A stretch of 64,000 bases of DNA from positions 31,389,501-31,453,500 of the forward strand of contig NC_068560.1 in the NCBI RefSeq assembly GCF_022201045.2. Direction: 5' to 3'. The notes beneath the pieces were generated by a model. It did not search any database and was not told the origin of the DNA. It saw nothing but the letters and a program-made list of their open reading frames with translations. Position 1 is the first letter of the stretch. Each line of letters starts with the position of its first letter. This DNA is from Citrus sinensis (lineage: Eukaryota > Streptophyta > Magnoliopsida > Sapindales > Rutaceae). This document shows, in pieces, positions 48,085-58,706 of this stretch. The position numbers were made by a program, and so were the translations under genes.

Positions 48085-50507
48085 CTTTTGGTTTGTGATT
48101 GTGGGCATTTCTTTTTATTTTCTTTTACTAAAGCACAACGTATGATCTTTTGAGTGCGGGCATTGTTTTGTAATAACCTTTTAGCTTTCCAAGCGTGGAT
48201 GTTTTTGTTGGAGAATCCACAACCAAAATGGCTCCATGGTCTTTTGCCCCACGCTTCCCCACCAAAACTCAATTGCATACATGTTTTTTGTTTATGGCCG
48301 CTCCAAAAACTCTTAGCTTTATAAAAAAAAAAAAAGGAAAAGTAAATATTTATTCCAATTTTAGCCAATGCTGCCCTGGCACGTGTTACATTCTGCGGCA
48401 CCCGATTGCCTCATGCCCTTCTTTGTTTTTTTTTTTTTAAAAAATTTTTATCTTTTATTTTTGGGTGGGCTGGGAACAAATTGTAGTGGCTTAAAACATG
48501 GAAGAAAGTTTTTGATTTTTGATTTTTTTTTTCTTAGCAGGTTTGACTCGTATTCTCTCATCTTTGCATTTTAGGTATCGTATACTTGGAATTTCCTGCT
48601 CTTGACTATTCTTTGATCTATAAAAGTCAAACAAATTAAATGATTCTATTCGTGCATTTCCAGCTAGACCCAAATATACGATCATACTACATTTCAACTG
48701 TTTTAAGCTGTGATGCATGCAAATATTTAAGTTTTCTTGCATCGTGTATCAAATTATTTGATATATTATCAAATTCGGGTCGATGATTTAAAAAGTAAAA
48801 GAGTAAAATTAGAAGCCCCGTAAAGTATTAAGGTAGTCTTACTCAAAGCCTCCATCTTTCCAACTCTTTGTATATATGTCTTTCTTTGCATACTGTTAAG
48901 TGAATATAATTAACAGAATTTTGGGTTATAAGAGCAAAATTATCTTAAAATACTTAGAAGAAAATAGATTCAATGAACGAAAAAAAATGGCAGGAACGTG
49001 CTAACCTAGATCCATGGAATATGGATCATGTAGGGTCCACTAGAGTAAACGAATATGCAACTCAAATGGTGAATATTATGGCATGGGTTTGGTGCGTTAC
49101 AAAGAATAATCCATCTTTCTCTCTTCGGTGGGTTGGCTACTAAGCTTCAAATTTGAGGAAAAAGGAAGAAAAAGTCAGTTAAGTGGTCAATCCACAACCA
49201 CCATCTCCAATCCCATGGCATTTCTCAAGGCTTTATCATATCATTTTATTTGACAGCATTATTGGGAAAAAAAAAAAACATGATGATATGAGTCTTGAAA
49301 TTAATTAAATATTAAATATGCAATTAAAGCGAGATATTATTGAAATAATCAAGTATTATATATGGTAAGTAAAGTGAGCAAAGTATGATGACTGTAAATA
49401 ATTTAATTATAAAACCGCAAATACGCAAGTGTGTGGAAGAATCCTCTTGCTTTGCAATTTGCTTTACTTTACATCTCGTACTGATAATGTAATCGTATAT
49501 TGGAGAGTAATTTAGTTTTGAGTGCTACCAAAAGTGAAGACTCAATGGGATTGTTAAGGCAGTGAAGGACTCGATTGGGCGTGGCTATTGTTCCCTCCAC
49601 TCCAAACAAGAGGGCATGAAAGTATGCATCTTATTTTGATTTCTTTATTGTTTAAATTTTAAATAATCTGGGGCATTAGATCTTCTTGCCTGTGCATAAG
49701 ATCTCTTTCAGGTGATTAAATCATGGTTTTGTTATTTTATTAATATTATCTTTACCGTGGGAGCCATACCCTCACTTGGCTTCATCCAGTTCTTTTAATT
49801 AATTAATTAACCTTTTTAAGGTTCTGTTTGGTCCGGTTGATTTAAGACAACAGGGGAAGAAGATAACATTCAGAAGCGATTCTTATGAGTATCCAATTAA
49901 GCCTCTAATGAACCCAATTCATTATTGGTCTATTTTATTATTCCCCCCAAGGCTATTATTGGGCAGTCCCAAAAGAGTTTACATTGACTGAAACAAACAA
50001 TAATAAGGAGACATGTTTGATATGAACAAAATGCTTTAAAAAAAATAAATTGAAAAGAGACAAAAACATTTTTAACACTTGCATGAAAATATATTATTAT
50101 TATTATTTTATAAAAGGACCAAGACGGCAAGGCGCAATCAAAGACGTACGTTTTATGTATCCTTAAAAAGAAGAAAGAAACTTTTACCCTTCTCTGGAAT
50201 AGAAAAATTTCAATACCACATCGGATTTTTTTTCAAATAACTTAATTAATCGTTTGTTTACTGTGTAAATTATTTGTGCATCGATTTGTTGATATGGAAC
50301 ACGTAATTGCATATCATACATTTGGTTTAATCAAATCTTTCTTTGCTTAAAAAAAAAAAAAAGTGACGGAAAAATCAAGTTAAACCAAATATCCTGTATT
50401 ATATCCACAAGTTTGGCCATCCCCTGGTGGCCGTATTTATGGCTTATTCGCATCCATAATATCATATCAAATCACATCAACAGGAAGTACTATTGTGTAT
50501 TCTATGA
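45309..50507. other. 5.2-kb non-coding interval
   Basis: No gene is supported. Local features are a ~36-bp tandem pair containing ATGGTTAGTTAGGTAATTTC (45440-45510), an AAT microsatellite near 46940, a TC microsatellite (48054-48081) and many A and T homopolymers. The minus-strand frame at 48024-48401 reads through the TC repeat and a homopolymer and is not credible. Confidence 0.55.
48054..48081 (+). repeat. TC microsatellite
   Basis: About fourteen TC units followed by CGCTC. Probably length-polymorphic. It is not near a supported gene. Confidence 0.9.
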
Positions 50508-50516
50508 TTATGATGG

Positions 50517-50639
50517 GGATCCCTCTAAGTTACATGCATGTACCTTACAACTCTCTCACATGAATAGTGAGTGAACCCACATCATTCACTATTCATGTGA
50601 GAGGAGTGTAAGGTACATGCATGTAACTTAGTATTAGCC
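50517..50639. mobile_element. Palindromic Mutator-like MITE with perfect 9-bp TSD
   Basis: The 123-bp element starts GGATCCCTCTAAGTTAC and ends with the complement of GGCTAATACTAAGTTAC. The identical 9-mer TTATGATGG flanks it (50508-50516 and 50640-50648). The arms (50525-50574 and 50582-50631) are 50-bp inverted repeats with four differences, sharing CTAAGTTACATGCATGTACC and CTCACATGAATAGTGA. It matches the 45172 element in size, arm length and the pattern GTTACA-x-ATGTA near the ends, so they are probably relatives. The CATGCATG in each arm is an RY-type motif. Confidence 0.9.
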
Positions 50640-50648
50640 TTATGATGG

Positions 50649-52070
50649 AGGCATGGGGCCTGTTTGGTTAAAAATTTTCATTATAACTGTTTTACTCTCT
50701 CTCTATATATATATATATACATATATTATAGAACTGCTTCACTCTTCACTATTGATAATATGAGATATAAATACTTTTGGGCAGAAGTGTGAGGATTAGA
50801 ACGATGTATCCAATGGTGATGAGTGGGGCCACATCATCTTTGTATAATTCTTTGTTTGAATGGTCAAGCAACAAATAATTGGTATTCATGTTAAACATAG
50901 GATACCAACCCCTTTCTAATCATATGATTTTTATTATCATTTCAATTCTCTTATTTATTTGCCTTCGCAATTTTATCCATCCACAATGTCTATTTTTGGA
51001 AAACCGTTCACAGGTTTGGAACATGCTAAATTCATTAAAAAGAAAAAAAAACTGGAAAAAAATGCTAAAAATGAATTTTGCTAAGGACTCGTTTTTTTTT
51101 TTTTTGGGTGTAAAGAATTATTCACAATCCATAAAATTATTTTTATATTTAAGTGAATTTACATATTTCGTTTGTCATTTTACAAATTTTTTAAAAGATT
51201 TAAAAGCATTAAGGAGATGGATAACACATGATAATTTATAATTTTGCATTACTACAATGAGTATTGTCCATTAAAATTTGTTTTGCTTTTTTTTTTCTTT
51301 TTTTTAGGTATTGCATGTTAGAACTCAAATCTCTTTCTCACTTATTACTTAGATTCTAAACCAAGAAATCTTATTTCACTCTTTAAGAGATTTTACTGAT
51401 GGAAGCAAATAACCATCATCCACCATTTTTATAATGATGGAAAACCAAGTTTAACCCAATCCCTTAATTGGTCAACATGTTTACTATTTGTGATTTCTAA
51501 AGGAGAAAAAAAATAATGAAAATTGCTTGTTGTAAGATGCCTATTTAACCAAAAGGATGATATTGCATAAAAATGAAAATATGGAGCCATATATAATAGG
51601 GCCATAAAAAGATGGTTTTAAAAAGAACAAAAAAAAAATGAGGGCAATTGCATGAATCATGATGTCATATTAGTACATTACAAAGGGCAAAGATTCGTCC
51701 GTAAACATATAGCATGCATGAACTCGTACTAACAGACACACGCACAGTGACGCAGTTAATTTAACGAATGAGCTAACCCCAACGAGACCAGACACGGATA
51801 AACTTAACCAGAGAGTATGGTTTTGATTTGGTTTGGTTAGGTTTAGTTCGGTCGGTCAACAGGGCATTGACTAAAGCCCCGCAAGCGGCCCAACCGAAGG
51901 TCATGATACAACCATCCCCACACGGAGAGAGAAACCTTACTGTGTTTCATCATTGTACACTTATACCTTGCGTGCACTCTTCACACGCGCACGTATCATA
52001 TCAAACTCCCCTCACTTTTTTTTTTTTTTGATGATCGATCCCATCCCGGGGATGTTTTTGTCAATTTAGT
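50649..52070. other. Upstream region of the SAC51-like gene
   Basis: CT and TA microsatellites lie at 50695-50730, and homopolymers are frequent. The frame at 50879-51241 is Lys/Phe/Ile-rich and contains homopolymers, so I do not believe it. The last few hundred bases should be the promoter, including GTTTGGTTAGGTTTAGTTCGG near 51830. Confidence 0.5.
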
Positions 52071-52073
52071 CTC

Positions 52074-52080
52074 TATATAA
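52074..52080 (+). promoter_or_regulatory. Candidate TATA box of the SAC51-like gene
   Basis: TATATAA stands upstream of a CT-rich stretch (52120-52140) that resembles a plant initiator region. A start near 52105-52115 would give a leader of about 1.1 kb after splicing, long as in other SAC51-type genes. Inferred from motif and position. Confidence 0.5.
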
Positions 52081-52294
52081 TCTTATCTTCCGTGCGCTCC
52101 CCAAATTTCGACTTTGACTGCACTCTCTCTCTCTCTCTCACAAGCCATACACACACAGACACAGTGAAACCTTTTCCAAGTCTTCGTATCCGTGAGTGTT
52201 CAATTCGATCTGGGTCTTCAGTTTGAGGATTGAGCTGTTTGAAGTTGGTCTTGTCTCGTTTCTGTAACTGGGTACCGTCTCCTATAATTTTTCT

Positions 52295-52792
52295 GTAAGT
52301 TCCTAGCTCAAACATGCGATTTTTTTTTCCCTCTTTCGTGATCACCTGCTGTGAAGTTGGTTTCCTTCTGTGAGTCTATTTGGGGATCTCAAAGATTTGC
52401 TTGCTTCTTGTTGTGGCTCTTTTAATCTTCCCCATTGAATTTCTTAGCTTAAAATCTTCATCTGTTCTTAGCTTCAAGTAATTTATGCGCTGTTAATCTT
52501 ATCATCTGATAGTTTTGTATTTGTTTCCAAGATATGTAATTTCATTCAAATTCAGGATCTCGGATGCGTTTCTGTAAGATTTTGTGTGCTAAATTTTCTC
52601 ATCGAGCAATTTTTTTTTTGGGTGTGTGATCTTGCTTTGAGCAATATCTTCTGTCAGAGAGTTTAATTCTTTTGGCTATGCTGCTAATTACTTTTACATT
52701 CTAGTCTGGTTTTGGGAATGACTCGTTGTGTTAGTGGAAATGATCCGTTAATTTGTGCAAGTTCTTGTTTCTAATGTGATACCGTTTTGCAG
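52295..52792 (+). other. Predicted leader intron of the SAC51-like gene
   Basis: The donor TTCT/GTAAGTTCC and the acceptor TTTTGCAG/GATTC bound a 498-bp T-rich interval in the long 5' leader. Members of this family have introns in their leaders. Not confirmed by any transcript. Confidence 0.55.
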
Positions 52793-53316
52793 GATTCTTG
52801 AATTGGCTGTGGTGTGTGGATACAGCCGTGGCTATCGAATTGTGGATACGAGAACAGCATGCGGTGGTGGCTTACTCTTTCTGTTGACGTGTATCGAAGA
52901 GTCATCTCGTTGAACCTCTATTGTAGAGTTATTCTGTAATTCTGTTAATTAGTCTTCACCCTTAATTTTCTCAATTTTGTTGCTTATTTATTTTCAATGG
53001 GATCCACCTTTTTCATTGTCGTCCCCTGCTACGTCCGCCAGATTAGCTGAATACTGTCTAGCCCACTTCCTCAACATTTTCCCTTTAGCTCTCGTTTCCT
53101 GCTCAGTTATCATTTCAGTTTGGTTTTCTTGGAGTCGTTGCCTATTGGTCTATCAGTCTCTCTAGTTACGTATTTTTGGTATTTCTTTCTCGGCCGTAGA
53201 TTTGAGTCCTTGTTTTCCAATTCACATCATCCTGGTTTACGTGTTACTAGTAGCGAATCAATCGTCCTGTAGAAGATTGTGTTGTTCATCGTATATCGAA
53301 GGGTTGGGAAGTAGTT

Positions 53317-53621
53317 ATGGTGTGCCAAGCAGCAAGCCAAACAAGATTCCGGGCATTGAAATACGAACATGGAATTGCAGGGAGGGCTGCCATAGTTGTT
53401 AGAATCATAGCATGCTTTCAACCTCTTAAGTTCTGTCAGGTTTGTGGACAATATGCTTGTCATTCTTTTATTAACCTTCATTCAGTTTAACTAGCAAGAA
53501 ACTCATTGTTCTGTTGCTACATCGTCTGCAAAGAAGATGTAAACCCATTCACTAAAACTGTTTTTTCTTGTGTGCTTTGCAGGCTGAATATTTCCGTCAT
53601 TTGCTTAAACCTGTCACGTAG
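53317..53621 (+). CDS. Conserved-peptide uORF of the SAC51-like mRNA
   Basis: A 53-residue upstream frame made of two exons, 53317-53439 and 53583-53621, joined by a GT-AG intron. It begins MVCQAASQTRFRALK and ends AEYFRHLLKPVT before TAG. These ends agree with the conserved uORF peptide of SAC51-family mRNAs as I remember it, including the Arabidopsis length of 53. In Arabidopsis this uORF represses translation of the main bHLH frame, and thermospermine relieves the repression, thereby restraining xylem differentiation. The ATG context is AGTTATGG, with G at +4. The main start codon follows 205 nt after the uORF stop. Without removal of the intron the frame would run to a different end (stop near 53487), so splicing can change the peptide's C-terminus. 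Confidence 0.9.
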
Positions 53622-53826
53622 ATAGATTATTTTCGATCGTTTTGATTTCAAGTTTAGCTGGAGTTTTTAGCTTTTCCCTTACTATTGACACAAACAGCAA
53701 ATAGCAGCTTTACGTACTGTAGACGTTCTTTTGGTACGTATGGCAATGTCTGGATTTTTTAAGACAGTCTTCATTGTTTAATTTATTTCAAAGTTTTGAA
53801 TCATAAAGGAGTATCTCTATCTTAAA

Positions 53827-54945
53827 ATGCTAGGTGATTGTTGTGGTTGGATGGGAGAACGCTGTGGATCCTGGTTTCCTCAGCAGCAATTTGATTGGAA
53901 ATTGCCCTATTCGAATTATTCTAGTGCTCCAATTCTCTCAGGGCAAAATTGCATTCCTACAATTATGAATCTTGGAACTAATAACGTCCCAACAAATGGA
54001 AAACTGCCAGTTAATGCATATCCTGTGCAACCTCACTCACAGGCTGCCGAAGCAATTGAACCTCATGGTTGGTTTTATTGTTTGCCTCGCTTCAGACAGG
54101 CCTTTATGCCTGCTTCACTCTCTATTTTGAAAGAGCAATTACCTGCTGCCCCATTTGTGAATCATGGTGAGACTACCAAAACGAAGGCAGGATCTGGGTG
54201 TGCTCAGAAGAGATTTCTTGTTTTTGATCAATCCGGAGATCAAACGACTTTCATGTTTAGCTCTGGAATTGGAAATCCTGTCCAATGCTTGACTTCTTGG
54301 AGTCCAAAGCCACTTGGTAGGTATAATTTGAGTCCTGACATTCAAGGAGCTAAAGCAGATACAAATGTACTCTCCATGCCAAATTTAATTGATGACTTAG
54401 ATGAAACTAATGGGGCTGATCTGCAAAGTGAAATGCATGAGGACACTGAAGAACTCAATGCACTACTGTACTCAGATGATGATGGTGATTACACTGATGA
54501 TGATGAGGATGATGAAGTTACGAGCACTGGTCATTCCCCTAGTACAATGACAGCTCATGAGAAGCAAGATTGGTTTGATGGGAGCACAGAAGAGGTTGCT
54601 AGCTCAGCTGGACCTATCAAGAAGCGAAAGCTTTTTGATGGAGTTTATGATGATGTGCCCTTGCCCGTCCCTTCTAGTTCTGTCAAATGTAATTTACACC
54701 TTGACGATGAGGATGATGCAGAATCTAGTTGTGCCAACAGTGAGAATCCTGGGTCAGATGAATTTGGTTCTGTATCAACCAACAAGAGAATGAGAAAGGA
54801 GAAAATACGGGAAACGGTGAGTGTTCTCCGGAGTATTATTCCTGATGGAGAAGGCAAGGATGCCATGTTGGTTCTCGATGAAGCTATTGATTACTTGAAA
54901 TCCCTGAGGCTTAAAGCCAAAGCTTTGGGACTTGATTCTCTATGA
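53827..54945 (+). CDS. SAC51: SAC51-like atypical bHLH transcription factor
   Basis: Members of this small bHLH family (SAC51, SACL1-3) act in the nucleus and limit vascular differentiation downstream of thermospermine. The single coding exon gives 372 residues. The N-terminus MLGDCCGWMGERCGSW is family-typical. The middle has an acidic stretch (SDDDGDYTDDDEDDE, about 215-230) and a nuclear signal-like KKRKLFDG. The bHLH region sits at the very end (about 318-365). It reads KRMRKEKIRETVSVLRSIIP, a short loop GEGKD, then the second helix LDEAIDYLKSLRLKAKALG. The basic part lacks the usual His-Glu-Arg contact residues, so direct E-box binding is doubtful. Which of the four Arabidopsis paralogues is closest cannot be settled by eye. 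Translation is probably controlled by the uORF upstream. Confidence 0.92.
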   Translation: MLGDCCGWMGERCGSWFPQQQFDWKLPYSNYSSAPILSGQNCIPTIMNLGTNNVPTNGKLPVNAYPVQPHSQAAEAIEPHGWFYCLPRFRQAFMPASLSILKEQLPAAPFVNHGETTKTKAGSGCAQKRFLVFDQSGDQTTFMFSSGIGNPVQCLTSWSPKPLGRYNLSPDIQGAKADTNVLSMPNLIDDLDETNGADLQSEMHEDTEELNALLYSDDDGDYTDDDEDDEVTSTGHSPSTMTAHEKQDWFDGSTEEVASSAGPIKKRKLFDGVYDDVPLPVPSSSVKCNLHLDDEDDAESSCANSENPGSDEFGSVSTNKRMRKEKIRETVSVLRSIIPDGEGKDAMLVLDEAIDYLKSLRLKAKALGLDSL

Positions 54946-57900
54946 ATCATGTTTTCTTTTACTGTTAGTTTTAATTTAGTACTTGTCATTATCATTTCTC
55001 CTATATTAGAAGTCGTCGTTGGAGTGTGCTGAATAAAAGTGTGGTACATATCGGGCGGGCGGGCGGGCGGGCGGGCGGGCGTGGGATTGCAGAAAATGGG
55101 GAGTTTCTAGCAATGGAGGAAATTTTGAAGTAGCGGAAAGTGAGCGTGTGTTTTTCCTCATTAAGTGTTTCTTCAATGATTGATTTGGAAATCAGCAGAA
55201 TTGGCTTGGTCAAATTTCTCTCTCTAGTCGCTAGAGAAAAGAAGATAGTGCAGATATTAAGCTCTTACTTATTAAAGAGAAATGAAATTATTAGACTGTG
55301 TCTTGGGGTTTAGAGAAAGTAACACACTCATGGGAGCGGAGATGGCACTGTGAGTGTGAATGAGAAGACTAGTTATTCCAGCGGGACCCGATGAAAGAGA
55401 ACAGAATGCACGCCCCATGGGTGTTTTGGGACCCAGCTCACTTTCTTTCTCCTTTTGTTTGTGTTCTTGTCAAGTTTTTATTATCTCTTGTTGTGGGGTT
55501 ATAGCTTTTTGTTGATGTTGATACAAGGGACTTGCCCATCTCATGTTGCAACTTGCCAGCTTAAAGGGCCCGGCCCCCAAATCATCACCATTCCACGCAT
55601 CCGCTATTGGCTATTGGCTATTGGCCTAACCATCGCTTTTCCTCTCGAGTGAAAGTGCGATGCTACACTGTTGATCTTTTTGTTACTCTTGTTCGGTATG
55701 GTGGCCGTGGGTGGCTGGACTCCCCTTTTCACTGCTATTGGTGTAATTTAAATTCAGAACAAAATATTTTTATTGTACGTACGTTCGCTTGCTGCTAATG
55801 GTAGTCGTGTTGAGTCTCGGTAGTGACTGGAGATGATGAAACTTTGTTGGGATGCTATTTATTTGGTTGGTGTTATTTGTTGTCTTAACGCTTATGTTTT
55901 TACGTCGCATGCGCGCATTTATGATATGGGACAGTGATGTATTATATATAAAATAATAGTGTATGATTCCTTTGCCCTTTCATATGGTGCAAAAATTTCT
56001 GTCCATATTTATTGGGATGATGGTTTCGTGGGACCACAAGCTTTGCATTTATTCGACTCAGAGAATACCATAACATGTGCATGCGCCCGGGTTGATCAGA
56101 AACCGGGACAGGAATAATTGCTTCGACAAGTTTTCTTTTACTAACGAGTTTAATTTCCTTGTAATTATTTGGGGTTAAATTAGAGTTGAATGAATAAATG
56201 ATAAAGGAGTTATTCTGTGATGAATTGAATAGAAAAATTTGGGGTTCAAAGTAAAAATAAGTATAACTTGGAGGCCCAATTGAAAACATGTAACCTGGGC
56301 GGGCGGGCGTGCGTGGATGGTTCGTCATTGATTCGTTGTAATCTTTTACTTCCTGCATATGCATCGACGATGGAGGTGAACGGTCGAGGGAATAAATTCT
56401 GTTGTTATATCAGTTGGGCCGGACGGTGTCCATGCCCAATATGCTTTTTCTCGTTCTAGGCTCAACAACAAACTCCTTTCCTTGAAGTTGACAGTGTTTC
56501 GCTTTGGTTAAGAGCTAAGGGGATGGGCAACTTTTCGTATGCATTGAAGACATTTTCATGAGTGCTTATGTTTTAAAAAGAACCTCCCTTCTTCAAACTT
56601 TTCTTCCGTAGTTTTCAATTGATTAATGTTAAGTTTTTTATAATCTTATACCCCAAGTGAATTTATGGTCGCGTATGGTGAAAATTTAATTCTATATTAT
56701 GTTGGGGGTAAAATATTAATAGGCCAACGAAGGAGTGACATGTTAACAAGATAGTTTTTTTTGGCAATAAAGCTCTTTACAAGCTTAAAATGAGAATTCA
56801 AAGGTTGGGGGCTTATGAGAGAAATAACACGAAAGGGTGCAAGCCACTCTAATAGCTCAAAAAGTCAAGGGATATTGCCATATGTCACATGGGGATCATA
56901 ACAACAGAGATAAGGCCTCCACTAGAATTAATACACGTTAGCATAGGAGGGACCCCACGCGAACAAGTCTAAATCCCTCTAAAACCTCTCCATGATGGTC
57001 ACACACACACTAATATTGAGAGAGGGGACTAAACCAATCAAAAGTAAGGCAGCGGGCAGAAATGCAAGCTGCTCTGAAGCTCAACTAGCTCATTTAAATG
57101 AATCAATTAGAGGACAATACTTGTTGTCACAAAGGACAATCTCCTAACCCAAAAGGAGGGGAGCGGGGAACATTCCTACATGCCAGCTTTAAAGAGGCTA
57201 AATGACTTGAGTTAAATAATTAAATTACTCAAAGACCCTTTACTTGAGGAAGGAACAATTTATTATGGCCTATCACTTATCTAAAAAGATTTAGAGACAT
57301 CCTCAAAAAGACATTCCTCTACAAACGATTAAGTACGTTTCATCACAAAGAAGGTCTCTCTTCACTTTTTCACTTCTTTTTCATGTTTATATTTGAGGTT
57401 TCATATAAACCGACTCCTCTCCACCATATAATGCAAAATGACAGCAACAGAGTGCTAATCATTGGCTTTTATTTATAAAGTTTCTATTCCTTGGTAATTA
57501 AAGTTTAAAGATCTTTGAACTAACCCATATTAGCCAAACAACCAAACAACTCTACATCCTTTTTATCTATCCCAAACTTTGATTTCGATGAATATTTCAC
57601 ATTCACGATAAATTTTTCTCACGTTTTGACTTTGATAAATATTTTACATTCTACGATGAATTTTTGAATTTATGAAGATTAATTCACTCTTTCTTATATT
57701 ATACAAATGAATCCTCTTGCCTGATTAATGAATTTGGGGGAAGATATTGAATTTTTGAATTTTTCTTAAGCTCATTTCTGACGTAGATGGTGGTTGATAA
57801 AATAATCATTACTATCTCTACTGAAAGATTCTAGAATCTACCATTTCTCATCGCATTTTTTTAGACAAAAACTCTGCATTTTCCACTTTCTCTTTTCGGA

Positions 57901-58706
57901 TGCCAGTGACACTTCTAACGACTGTTTTTCTCTTTTTCAAGTTTATCGTGGGTTTATCCTCCAAGTCCCTCCTAGAAACCCAATAAATCATTCCTAATAG
58001 CAAGTTCTTAAATATTTTGGATAAGATAATGAGTTAACCAGAATTTTATTAATTTATAACTCACGACGATAAATATTATAAAAAGATTAGCTTAAAGCTC
58101 AACTGACCACCGAATTAAAATCCTCTTCAGTTCTGTTCCATTGGTATGCATGTTGGCATATTGCGTACGATTCAATTATTAAAAAAAAAATCAATAAAAG
58201 TAGGAGGAACGAACTTGGCCTTCACAGGAAGTGGGCTAGTTTTGTTCTCTGCAAAGGCTGCGGAGGCCACCACTAAATGCGCCTGTTGTTTATCTGATAT
58301 GCCTCAATAAGTAATAGACTAAGCCCAATGGTCCAAGTTCGCAAACAGCATGCATCCGGTGCTTTCACAGACCACTGTAACAACAAATTGGCACCGGCGC
58401 GTAGCGCTTGACAAACGCATTTCATCAAATCAAGCGGCGTTAAATCCACGCAACGGTATAAACCGTACAAGTGAGTCCGCAGCCTCGTCGCTCCCACTTA
58501 TTTGTTAAAAAAATTAAAAATTGTTGTGCGTGGAGAAGTGTAGAAGTAGAATCAAAGGGCTTTGAGTCTAGAGCTCACGAAACAAGAACATAAACATAGC
58601 GCATCATGGCGTCAAAAGCGAAAGCATAGTATATATGATATAAGCTATAGTGCAAAGCCGAGGCGTTACGTACAGCATTCAATCGAATTCACGTCGTTTC
58701 CTGAAA
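54946..58706. other. SAC51-like 3' UTR, intergenic region and ASG2 promoter
   Basis: No gene is supported. The 3' part of the bHLH transcript carries the GGGC microsatellite at 55053-55080. Three CTATTGG words in a row (55602-55623) are inverted CCAAT boxes. A second short GGGC run lies at 56297-56308. The stretch 58210-58500 is less AT-rich and open on the minus strand without recognisable homology. TATATATGATATAAG near 58629 may be the TATA region of the ASG2-like gene. Confidence 0.5.
55053..55080 (+). repeat. GGGC microsatellite, seven units
   Basis: Seven GGGC units lie about 107 bp after the bHLH stop codon, probably in its 3' UTR. Four or more G-triplets separated by single C are a textbook G-quadruplex pattern, in RNA as well as DNA if transcribed. 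Confidence 0.9.

Noticed and set aside
48024..48401. 125-residue minus-strand frame
   Set aside because: It reads through a TC microsatellite and an A/T homopolymer and has no recognisable domain.
53163..53402. Open frame ending GIEIRTWNCREGCHSC in the SAC51-like leader
   Set aside because: It has no ATG between its upstream stop and its end, and it overlaps the well-supported conserved uORF in another frame.
58273..58497. 74-residue minus-strand frame upstream of the ASG2-like gene
   Set aside because: Composition is plausible but no family is recognised, and it lies in the likely promoter region.
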